Assembly: GCA_035505995.1 (NCBI GenBank)
Contig: DATJQF010000021.1
Location: forward strand, 1-16,324
DNA from: DATJQF01 sp035505995
GTDB taxonomy: Bacteria; Bacteroidota; Bacteroidia; Bacteroidales; FEN-979
Length of the DNA stretch: 16,324 nucleotides
Direction of reading: 5' to 3'
The notes under the pieces were generated by a model. That model saw nothing but the letters and a program-made list of their open reading frames with translations, did not search any database and had not been told where the DNA came from. Every line of letters begins with the position of its first letter. The first letter of the stretch is position 1. Shown here in pieces: positions 6,451-15,300 of this stretch. A program made the translations under genes and the position numbers.

Positions 6451-6458
6451 CAAAGATA
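6451..6458 (-). promoter_or_regulatory. Candidate -7 element for the DUF2520-kdsC-UbiA-maf operon
   Basis: The minus strand reads TATCTTTG, an exact TAnnTTTG match, 24 bases before the TTG start. This implies a leader of about 20 nt. A -33 TTTG is not evident. A weaker box, TATAATTG (one mismatch), at 6484-6491 on the plus strand could serve the thioredoxin gene at 6512. Confidence 0.45.
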
Positions 6459-6511
6459 TCGCAATACGGTTTTAATTTTTGCGTATAATTGTCCTGTACA
6501 ACCGGAACGCT

Positions 6512-7702
6512 ATGAAAAGGTTCATCTTTGTTTTTACTATCGTGATCACCCTGGCCCTTTCCGAGGGAAATGCACAGGAAAATGGGATCCGGTTCAACAA
6601 CAAACCCTGGTCGGAGATCCTGACCATGGCCAAAAAGGAGAACAAGCTGATCTTTCTCGATGCCTATGCTTCCTGGTGCGGACCGTGCAAATGGATGGCG
6701 GCGAATATGTTCACAAACGACACCGTCGCGGATTTCTACAACAAAACATTCATCTGCGCCAGCTTCGATATGGAAAAGGGAGAAGGGATCCAGCTTCGGC
6801 GACAATATGAAGTCCGGGCCTACCCCACCCTGCTGTTCATCGACGGCGACGGCAACATGATCCACCGCAAGGTGGGAGCCGAGCGAAAGGCGATCGCCTA
6901 TGTGAACATCGGGAATACCGCGCTGGATCCGCAGAAATGCCTTTCGTCCTATATCAGGAAGTATGAGAGCGGGAATTACCCCGAAGATTATCTCCCGGTC
7001 TACCTGCAGGCCCTGACGGATGCCTATCTTCCCGTGGAGTCGGTATTGCAGAAATACTTTGCCTCGGCTTCGGGGGATCAGATCTACGACCAGGAAAGCT
7101 GGAACATTATCAACCGCTTCGTGACCGACATGAACTCTCCGTTGTTCGCGTTCGTGGTAAAGAACCGGGCGGAGTATGTCAAAAGATATTCGCAGGATAC
7201 CGTGTTCATGAAGATCTCAACCGTGTATGTGAACGGGCTGCTGAGATCTTCCCGGGACATCCATTTCACCGACAGCAGCTACCGGGCGCTGCAGGAGAAG
7301 ATCCGGCAAACGGGATACGAGGAGGCGGACAAGGTGTTCTTCTACAGCGACCTCAGCCTGTACCAGTTCCGCGGGGAAAAAGATAAATTCCTGGAGCTGG
7401 CGTACGAAAAGATGGATAAATTCTATCACGACGACTATAACATGCTGAACAACATCGCCTGGAGCGTGCAGCAAATGACCAACGACAAAAAGTATCTCGA
7501 CAAAGCGCTTTCCTGGGCGAAGCGATCGATCGCCCTGCAGAATGAGCCCTTCAACAACGACACCTACGCGATCATCCAGCTTAAGCTGGGGAATAAGGAA
7601 GAGGCGATCAAATATGAAAAGATCGCGTTGCAGCTGGCCAGGAAGAAGAATGAATCCGCCTCCGTTTACGAGGATACCCTGAAAAAGATGATGCAGCCGT
7701 GA
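6512..7702 (+). CDS. Secreted thioredoxin-fold protein with long helical C-terminus (396 aa)
   Basis: The ATG at 6512 begins a good signal peptide (MKRFIFVFTIVITLALSEGNA, cleaved before Q22); an upstream in-frame TTG at 6479 would add 11 polar residues and is unlikely. A thioredoxin fold follows at about 28-125, with ASWCGPCK (C56 and C59) as redox centre and the cis-proline in RAYPTLLF (P105). 'DMEKGEGIQLRRQYEVRAYP' is typical of the thioredoxin_7/DUF255-like periplasmic thioredoxins of Bacteroidota. Residues about 130-396 are mainly helical; the 'MLNNIAWSVQQMTNDKKYLDKALSWAKRSIAL' region (about 310-345) resembles TPR-like repeats, suggesting a partner-binding arm. It probably reduces or isomerises disulfides in the periplasm, substrate unknown. 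It is a single-gene unit divergent from the DUF2520 operon and ends at a strong terminator. Confidence 0.9.
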   Translation: MKRFIFVFTIVITLALSEGNAQENGIRFNNKPWSEILTMAKKENKLIFLDAYASWCGPCKWMAANMFTNDTVADFYNKTFICASFDMEKGEGIQLRRQYEVRAYPTLLFIDGDGNMIHRKVGAERKAIAYVNIGNTALDPQKCLSSYIRKYESGNYPEDYLPVYLQALTDAYLPVESVLQKYFASASGDQIYDQESWNIINRFVTDMNSPLFAFVVKNRAEYVKRYSQDTVFMKISTVYVNGLLRSSRDIHFTDSSYRALQEKIRQTGYEEADKVFFYSDLSLYQFRGEKDKFLELAYEKMDKFYHDDYNMLNNIAWSVQQMTNDKKYLDKALSWAKRSIALQNEPFNNDTYAIIQLKLGNKEEAIKYEKIALQLARKKNESASVYEDTLKKMMQP

Positions 7703-7725
7703 GGACGCCCTGCCGGCCGCAAATG

Positions 7726-7753
7726 AAAAACCCCGGACCGGCCGGGGTTTTTT
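7726..7753. terminator. Bidirectional Rho-independent terminator
   Basis: AAAAACCCCGG (7726-7736) pairs perfectly with CCGGGGTTTTT (7742-7752) around a 5-base loop, and is followed by a T-run. Because the stem is flanked by A's on one side and T's on the other, it works in both directions. It lies between the convergent ends of the thioredoxin gene (stop 7702) and the rpoBC-DUF3467 operon (stop 7757), ending both transcripts. Confidence 0.93.
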
Positions 7754-7756
7754 GTT

Positions 7757-8071
7757 TTATGCCTGCGCCTGGGGGGTCCCCAGGTTGAATTGGATCTCCC
7801 CTTCGGTGTCCTTGATCTCCCCGTGCACGCTTTCGTACTTCGAAACATTATCCTTCAGGGCTTTATAAAGCCGTTTGGCATGTTGCGGCGTGAGGATGAT
7901 CCTGGATTTCACTTTCGCCTTGGGCACTCCCGGCATCATCTTGATGAAATCGATGATGAATTCGGCCGGGGAATGGGTGATGATGGCCAGGTTCGAATAG
8001 ATGCCTTCCGCCACTTCATCCGGCAGCTCGATATTCAGCTGGTTCTGGTTCATATTTTTCTTTTCCTGCAT
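7757..8071 (-). CDS. DUF3467 small conserved protein downstream of rpoC
   Basis: The protein is 104 residues with no signal peptide or membrane segment, so cytoplasmic. The pattern NIELPDEVAEGIYSNLAII, 'HSPAEFIIDFIKMMPGVPKA' and KSRIILTPQHAKRLYKAL is the DUF3467 family. Two ATGs are possible, 8071 and 8053; the second (MNQNQLNIELP) is preceded by an AGGA ten bases upstream and is the better supported by ribosome binding. The gene begins 9 bases after the rpoC stop and ends at the bidirectional terminator, so it is the last cistron of the RNA polymerase operon. In Bacteroidota this position next to rpoC is well conserved. The function is not known to me; the linkage suggests, but does not prove, a link with transcription. 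The C-terminus is low-complexity (GTPQAQA). Confidence 0.92.
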   Translation of the reverse strand: MQEKKNMNQNQLNIELPDEVAEGIYSNLAIITHSPAEFIIDFIKMMPGVPKAKVKSRIILTPQHAKRLYKALKDNVSKYESVHGEIKDTEGEIQFNLGTPQAQA

Positions 8072-8080
8072 GATTTCTGT

Positions 8081-11000
8081 TTATTCTTCTTCCTTCGATG
8101 CGAGTAAGGTTTCATATTCTTCGCGGCTGCCCACGATCAGGTTCTCGTAATCGCGTAAGCCGGTGCCGGCGGGGATCAGGTGGCCCACGATCACATTCTC
8201 TTTCAGGCCGGCCAGTTCATCCTGCCGTGCATTGATCGCCGCCTGGGTCAGCACCTTGGTGGTTTCCTGGAAGGAGGCAGCGGAGATCCAGCTCTTGGTC
8301 TGCAACGAGGCCCGGGTAATACCCTGCAGCACCTGGCGGGCCGTAGCCGGCTTGGCGTCCCTGGCTTCCACCAGCCTCTTATCCTTCCGCCTCAGCATGG
8401 AGTTCTCATCGCGGAGCTTCCTTGCGCTGAGGATCTGGCCGGGCTTGAAGTTGGGCGAGTCGCACGGGTCCGTCACCACTTTCTTCCCGAAGATCCAGTC
8501 GTTCTCGTCCTGGAAATCGGTCTTGTTGACCAGTTCCCCTTCCAGGAACTTCGAATCGCCCGGGTCTTCCACTTCCACTTTACGCATCATCTGGCGGACA
8601 ATGACCTCAAAATGCTTGTCGTTGATCTTCACCCCCTGCAGCCGGTACACTTCCTGGATCTCGTTCACGATGTATTCCTGCACCTTCATAGGTCCCTTGA
8701 TCGCGATGATGTCGCTGGGCGTCATGGCCCCTTCCGACAGCGGGGTGCCCGCTTTCACATAGTCGTTCTCCTGCGCCAGGATCTGCTTGGACGTGGGGAT
8801 CAGGTAATGTTTCTCTTCCCCGGTCTTGGAGGTGATGATCACCTCGCGGTTTCCCCTCTTCAGCTTCTTGGCAAACGACACCACTCCGTCGATTTCGGAA
8901 ACGATGGCCGGATCCGACGGGTTCCTGGCTTCAAACAGCTCGGTCACGCGGGGCAGACCCCCCGTGATGTCGCCGGCTTTCCCGATCGCCCGCGGGATCT
9001 TGACCAGGATCTCCCCTGCCTTGATCTTGGCCCCGGTCTCCACGATGATATGGGAGCCCACCGGGATATCGTAGGTCTTGAAGACTTCCCCGGAAGCGTT
9101 CAGGATATTGATGGACGGGTTCTTGGTTTTCTGCCTCGATTCAATGACCACCTTTTCATGATAGCCGGTCTGCTCGTCCGATTCCACCCGGTAGGTCACC
9201 CCTTCCAGGATGTTCTCAAAGCTGACCTTACCGGCCACTTCCGAAAGGATCACCGCGTTGTAGGGGTCCCAGTCGCTGATCAGGTCTCCTTTTTTCACCG
9301 TGGCGCCCTTTCTGAAATACAGGTTGGCGCCGTACGGGATGTTCGCCGAGCTCAGGGCGATCCGGGTGTTCTTGTCCACGATCCGCATTTCGGCGGAACG
9401 GCCGATCACGATCTCGTATTTTTTATTTTCGGCATTCACGTATTCCACGGCCCGGAGCTCGTCGATCTCCAGTACGCCGTCGTATTTGGCTTCAATCCGG
9501 GAGGTGCTGGCAATGTGCGCCCCGGCGACGCCTCCCACATGGAAGGTACGCAGGGTCAGCTGGGTGCCCGGTTCCCCGATCGACTGGGCCGCGATCACGC
9601 CGACCGCTTCTCCCCGTTCGACCATCCGGCCGGTAGCCAGGTTCCTTCCGTAACATTTGGCGCAAACGCCTTTCTTCGATTCACAGGTAAGCACCGAGCG
9701 GATCTCGATATATTCCAGCGGCGAATCTTCGATTATTTGTGCGATATCTTCCGTGATCTCGTCTCCGGCCGGGATGATCAGGTCCCCCGTCTGCGGGTGA
9801 TACACGTCATGCAGGGCCACTCTTCCGAGGATACGGTCATACAGCGACTCCACCACTTCCTCCTGCTTCTTCAGGGCGGAAATGGTGAGCCCCCTCAGGG
9901 TTCCGCAGTCTTCTTCCGAAATGATCACATCCTGGGCGACATCCACGAGACGGCGCGTCAGGTACCCGGCATCGGCCGTTTTCAGGGCCGTGTCGGCAAG
10001 ACCTTTACGGGCGCCGTGGGTGGAAATGAAATATTCGAGCACCGACAGTCCTTCCCGGAAATTCGAAAGGATGGGGTTTTCGATGATCTCGCCTCCGGAA
10101 GCGCCTGATTTCTGAGGCTTTGCCATCAGTCCGCGCATACCGCACAACTGGCGGATCTGCTCCTTCGAGCCCCTCGCCCCGGAATCCAGCATCATATATA
10201 CCGCGTTGAATCCCTGCTTGTCCTTCGACAGCTGGTTCATCAGCCGCTGGGTCAGCTGGGAGTTCGCGTGGGTCCAGATATCGATGATCTGGTTATACCG
10301 TTCGTTGTTCGTGATGAACCCCATGTTGTAGTTGTTCACCACCTCGTCCACTTCGGCGGAGGCCTCCCCGATCAGTTCTTCCTTGACTTCCGGGATGATC
10401 ACATCTTCCAGGTTGAAGGACAGTCCTCCCTTGAATGCCATGTTGAATCCGAGGTCCTTGATATCATCCAGGAACTTCGCGGTCTTGGCCGTTCCTGTTT
10501 TTTTCAGGATGTCCCCGATGATATCGCGAAGCGCCTTCTTGGTCAGGAGCTGGTTGATGTACCCGTATTCCCGGGGCACCACCTGGTTGAACAGGATGCG
10601 GCCCACGGTGGTTTCCATGAGTTGATCGTGCATCCTCACCTTGATGATGGCATGAAGGTCCAGCTTCTTTTCGTTGAAGGAGATAATCACCTCTTCCGGT
10701 GAATAGAAAATCCTGCCTTCGCCTTCCACGGTGTTCTTGTCATCGCTTTTCCTTGCCTTGGTCATATAATACAGGCCCAGGACCATGTCCTGCGACGGCA
10801 CCGTGATAGGCGCGCCGTTGGCGGGATTCAGGATATTATGCGAGGCCAGCATGAGGAGCTGCGCTTCGAGGATGGCGGCATTTCCCAGCGGGACATGCAC
10901 GGCCATCTGGTCCCCGTCGAAGTCGGCGTTGAATGCCGTGCAAACCAGGGGGTGCAGCTGAATGGCCTTGCCTTCGATCATCTTCGGCTGGAAGGCCTGG

Positions 11001-12343
11001 ATCCCCAGCCGGTGCAGCGTGGGCGCACGGTTCAGCAGGACCGGGTGCCCTTTCATGATATTTTCCAGGATATCCCATACGACCGGGTCTTTCCGGTCGA
11101 CGATCTTCTTGGCGGATTTAACGGTCTTGACAATCCCTCTTTCCAGCATCTTCCGGATGATAAAGGGCTTGTACAGCTCGGAAGCCATTTCCTTCGGCAG
11201 CCCGCATTCATTCAGCTTCAGTTCCGGGCCGACCACGATGACCGATCTTCCGGAGTAGTCCACGCGTTTCCCGAGGAGGTTCTGGCGGAACCGTCCCTGC
11301 TTTCCTTTCAGGCTGTCGCTGAGTGATTTCAGCGCCCGGTTCGATTCGGTCTTCACCGCGCTGGCTTTCCGGGAGTTATCGAACAGCGAGTCGACGGCTT
11401 CCTGCAGCATGCGCTTTTCATTCCGCATGATGACATCCGGTGCCTTGATCTCGATCAGCCTCTTCAGGCGGTTATTGCGGATGATCACCCTCCGGTAGAG
11501 GTCATTCAGGTCGGAGGTCGCAAAACGCCCCCCGTCCAGCGGTACCAGCGGCCTCAGTTCGGGCGGGATCACCGGCACCACTTTCACGATCATCCATTCC
11601 GGATGGTTCTCGGTGCGCTTCTGGGCATCGCGGAAGGCTTCAAAGACCTGCAGCCGCTTCAGGGCCTCGGTCTTTCTCTGCTGCGAGGTCTCGGTGTTGG
11701 CTTTATGCCTCAGATCATAGGACTCCCGGTCCAGGTCGAGCCTGGAAAGGAGTTCAAACAGGGCTTCCGCGCCCATCTTTGCCACGAACTTGTTCGGGTC
11801 GGTGTCGTCCAGGTACTGGTTTTCCGGGGGAAGCTTGTCCACGATATCGAAATACTCTTCCTCCGAGAGAAAATCGAGGTAATTGACCCCGTCAGCTTTC
11901 TTGATGCCCGGGTTGATGACCACGTATTTCTCATAATATATGATGGAATCCAGCTTCTTGGTCGGCAATCCCAGCAAAGCTCCGATCTTGTTCGGAAGGG
12001 AACGGAAGAACCAGATGTGCGCCACCGGTACCACCAGCTGGATATGACCGGTACGTTCCCTCCTGACTTTCTTCTCCGTCACCTCCACTCCGCAACGGTC
12101 GCAGATGATCCCCTTGTACCGGATCCGCTTGTATTTCCCGCAATGGCATTCCCAGTCCTTTACCGGCCCGAAGATCCGCTCGCAGAAAAGCCCGTCGCGC
12201 TCCGGCTTGTAGGTCCGGTAGTTGATCGTTTCAGGCTTCAGAACTTCTCCGCTCGACATCTCCAGGATCTTCTCCGGCGATGCCAGGCTGATCGTGATCT
12301 TTGAGAAGCTGCTGCTGATGGGAGAATCTTTTCTATATGCCAT
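8081..12343 (-). CDS. rpoC: DNA-directed RNA polymerase subunit beta'
   Basis: This is the catalytic beta' subunit of RNA polymerase, 1420 residues. The N-terminal zinc ribbon has C66, C68, C81 and C84. The active-site loop NADFDGDQM lies at 472-480, with Mg-binding Asp474, 476 and 478. The bridge-helix segment HGARKGLADTALKTADAGYL is at about 776-795. The second zinc site is C813, C887, C894 and C897, and the trigger loop begins at AAQSIGEPGTQLTLRTFH (918-935). Between about 941 and 1130 is a long beta-rich insertion at the E. coli SI3 position, before the conserved GDITGGLPRVTELFEAR. No frameshift or missing catalytic residue is seen. It starts at an ATG 33 bases after the rpoB stop, with no clear Shine-Dalgarno sequence, and is followed by DUF3467. 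Confidence 0.99.
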   Translation of the reverse strand: MAYRKDSPISSSFSKITISLASPEKILEMSSGEVLKPETINYRTYKPERDGLFCERIFGPVKDWECHCGKYKRIRYKGIICDRCGVEVTEKKVRRERTGHIQLVVPVAHIWFFRSLPNKIGALLGLPTKKLDSIIYYEKYVVINPGIKKADGVNYLDFLSEEEYFDIVDKLPPENQYLDDTDPNKFVAKMGAEALFELLSRLDLDRESYDLRHKANTETSQQRKTEALKRLQVFEAFRDAQKRTENHPEWMIVKVVPVIPPELRPLVPLDGGRFATSDLNDLYRRVIIRNNRLKRLIEIKAPDVIMRNEKRMLQEAVDSLFDNSRKASAVKTESNRALKSLSDSLKGKQGRFRQNLLGKRVDYSGRSVIVVGPELKLNECGLPKEMASELYKPFIIRKMLERGIVKTVKSAKKIVDRKDPVVWDILENIMKGHPVLLNRAPTLHRLGIQAFQPKMIEGKAIQLHPLVCTAFNADFDGDQMAVHVPLGNAAILEAQLLMLASHNILNPANGAPITVPSQDMVLGLYYMTKARKSDDKNTVEGEGRIFYSPEEVIISFNEKKLDLHAIIKVRMHDQLMETTVGRILFNQVVPREYGYINQLLTKKALRDIIGDILKKTGTAKTAKFLDDIKDLGFNMAFKGGLSFNLEDVIIPEVKEELIGEASAEVDEVVNNYNMGFITNNERYNQIIDIWTHANSQLTQRLMNQLSKDKQGFNAVYMMLDSGARGSKEQIRQLCGMRGLMAKPQKSGASGGEIIENPILSNFREGLSVLEYFISTHGARKGLADTALKTADAGYLTRRLVDVAQDVIISEEDCGTLRGLTISALKKQEEVVESLYDRILGRVALHDVYHPQTGDLIIPAGDEITEDIAQIIEDSPLEYIEIRSVLTCESKKGVCAKCYGRNLATGRMVERGEAVGVIAAQSIGEPGTQLTLRTFHVGGVAGAHIASTSRIEAKYDGVLEIDELRAVEYVNAENKKYEIVIGRSAEMRIVDKNTRIALSSANIPYGANLYFRKGATVKKGDLISDWDPYNAVILSEVAGKVSFENILEGVTYRVESDEQTGYHEKVVIESRQKTKNPSINILNASGEVFKTYDIPVGSHIIVETGAKIKAGEILVKIPRAIGKAGDITGGLPRVTELFEARNPSDPAIVSEIDGVVSFAKKLKRGNREVIITSKTGEEKHYLIPTSKQILAQENDYVKAGTPLSEGAMTPSDIIAIKGPMKVQEYIVNEIQEVYRLQGVKINDKHFEVIVRQMMRKVEVEDPGDSKFLEGELVNKTDFQDENDWIFGKKVVTDPCDSPNFKPGQILSARKLRDENSMLRRKDKRLVEARDAKPATARQVLQGITRASLQTKSWISAASFQETTKVLTQAAINARQDELAGLKENVIVGHLIPAGTGLRDYENLIVGSREEYETLLASKEEE

Positions 12344-12376
12344 ATATATTGTTTGTCTTAAAGAGTGAATGAAAAA

Positions 12377-15300
12377 TTATGCGTCAAAGCTCAGGTGCAG
12401 TCCCAAACCTCTCAACTCATGCACCAGCACATTGAATGATTCCGGGATCCCCGGGACCACCATATTTTCTCCTTTGACGATTGCTTCATATGCTTTGGCA
12501 CGGCCCATGACGTCGTCCGACTTGACCGTCTGGATCTCCAGCAGGATGTTCGCGGCGCCGAAGGCTTCCAGGGCCCAGACTTCCATTTCCCCGAACCGCT
12601 GCCCGCCGAACTGCGCTTTACCGCCAAGCGGCTGCTGCGTGATCAGGGAATAGGGACCGATGGAACGTGCATGCATCTTGTCATCCACCATATGATGAAG
12701 CTTCATCATATAGATGTAGCCGACCGTGGTCGGCTGATCGAACCGTTCCCCCGATAATCCGTCATACAGGTACACTTTCCCGTTGGCCGGGAGATCGGCT
12801 TTCGCCATATACGCGTTGATCTCTTCCTGGGAGGCCCCGTCGAAGATCGGCGTGGTGAAACGCAGATCCAGCTTCTTTCCGGCCCAGCCCAGGATGGTCT
12901 CATAGATCTGTCCTAAGTTCATTCGGGAAGGAACCCCCAGCGGGTTGAGGACGATATCCACCGGCGTGCCGTCTTCCAGGAAAGGCATGTCCTCTTCCCT
13001 GACGATCTTGGCCACGATGCCTTTGTTCCCGTGACGCCCTGCCATCTTGTCCCCCACCTTCAGCTTGCGCTTTTTGGCGATATAGACTTTCGCCATCTGC
13101 ACGATGCCGGCCGGAAGGTCGTCGCCGACGACGGCCACGAATTTCTTCCGGTTCACCACGCCCAGCAGTTCCTTGTATTTGATGATGTAGTTATTGATCA
13201 GCATCTTGACCAGCTCGTTCTTATCACGGTCGGTCGTCCATTTATTCGGGTTCACCGCCAGGTAGTCGATATCGGTCAGGATCTTCTGGGTGAATTTGGT
13301 TCCCTTCGAAACCACTTCCTCCTTGAAATTATTGTAAACGCCCTGGGAGATCTTTCCGTTGACCAGCACGATCAGCTTTTCGATCAGCTTGGCACGGACC
13401 TTATCGGAGTCCTTCTGGTGCTCGTCATCGAGCTTCTTCAGGTCATCCTTCTCCTTGGCTTTCGTCTTGCGGTCCTTGATCACCCTCGAGAAGAGCTTCT
13501 TCTCAATGACCACGCCCTTCATCGAAGGGGGTGCTTTCAGCGAGGCATCCTTCACATCGCCGGCCTTGTCGCCGAAGATCGCCCGGAGCAGCTTTTCTTC
13601 CGGGGTCGGGTCGCTTTCGCCTTTCGGCGTGATCTTCCCGATGAGGATGTCCCCTTCATTGACCTCGGCGCCGATCCGGATCAGGCCGTTCTCGTCGAGT
13701 TCCTTGGTCGCTTCCGCGCTCACGTTCGGAATGTCGTTCGTCAGCTCTTCCGCTCCCCGCTTGGTATCCCTGACTTCCAGGGTGAATTCCTCGATATGGA
13801 TCGAGGTGAAAATATCTTCTTTGACAACTTTCTCGGAAATGACGATGGCATCCTCGAAGTTGTATCCTTTCCAGGGCATGAAGGCCACCATCAGGTTCCT
13901 GCCGAGAGCCAGCTCGCCATCCTTGGTGGCGTATCCTTCGCACAGCACCTGCCCGCGGGTCACTTTGTCGCCTTTCCTAACGATCGGCCTCAGGTTGATG
14001 CAGGTGTTCTGGTTGGTGCGCTGGAACTTCGTCAGGTGGTACGACTTGCTGTCGTCTTCAAAGCTGATCAGCTTTTCCTTGTCCGACCGGTGGTACCGGA
14101 TGATGATCTCCTTCGCATCCACGTATTCCACCACCCCGTTCCCTTCCGCGTTGATCAGCACGCGGGAATCGCGCGCCACCATATCTTCGATCCCGGTCCC
14201 CACGATCGCGATCTCCGGGTTGAGCAGCGGAACCGCCTGGCGCATCATGTTCGAGCCCATCAGGGCGCGGTTGGCGTCGTCATGCTCCAGGAACGGGATC
14301 AGCGAAGCCGCGATGGAGGCGATCTGGTTCGGCGCAATGTCGATCAGGTCGACTTTTTCCTTTTCAATGATGGGATAATCGGCCAGGTACCGCACTTTCA
14401 CCTTTTCGTCCGCCAGCTCTCCGCTGGGTTTCATTTCGGTGCTCGCCTGGGCGATGATCTTCTTTTCTTCTTCCTCGGCGGTCAGGTATTCGGCCTCCTC
14501 GTTCAATTGCACCTTTCCTTTCAGCACGCGACGGTAGGGCGTTTCAATGAAACCGAGCCGGTCGATCTTGGCATACACGCACAGCGAAGAGATCAGCCCG
14601 ATGTTCGGTCCTTCCGGCGTTTCGATCGTACAGAGGCGGCCGTAATGGGTGTAATGGACGTCGCGGACCTCGAATCCCGCCCGTTCCCGGGAAAGACCGC
14701 CGGGGCCCAGGGCCGAGATCCTCCGCTTGTGGGTCAGTTCCGCCAGCGGGTTGGTCTGGTCCATGAACTGCGAAAGCTGGTTGGTCCCGAAAAAGGTGTT
14801 GATCACCGACGAAAGCGTCTTGGCATTGATCAGGTCCATCGGCGTGAACACTTCGTTGTCGCGGACATTCATGCGGTCGCGGATCGTCCGGGCCATGCGG
14901 TTCAGCCCGAGGCCGAACTGGTTATACAACTGCTCGCCGACGGTCCGTACGCGGCGGTTGCTCAGGTGGTCGATATCATCCACATCGGCCTTGGAATTGA
15001 CCAGCTCGATGAGGTACTTGATGATCGAGATAATATCTTCCTTGGTCAGCACCCGCGTTTCGATCGGGATCTCCAGGTTGAGTTTCCGGTTGATCCGGTA
15101 TCGCCCCACATCCCCCAGGTCATAGCGCTTATCGGAAAAGAACAGCTTCTCGATGATCCCGCGGGCGGTTTCTTCATCGGGCGGTTCCGCGTTGCGGAGC
15201 TGCCGGTAGATGTATTCCACGGCTTCCTTCTCGGAGTTGGCCGTATCCTTCTGCAGGGTATTGAAGATGATCGCATAATCGCTGGCCTGCGCTTCCTCGC

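Noticed and set aside
7711..7719. GC palindrome TGCCGGCCG just after the thioredoxin stop
   Set aside because: Short, no T-run, and 7 bases before a perfect terminator; probably chance in GC-rich DNA.
8180..10108. Long open frame (about 642 codons) antisense to rpoC
   Set aside because: Same reasoning as for rpoB: no start context, no family pattern, and the true gene on the other strand is certain.
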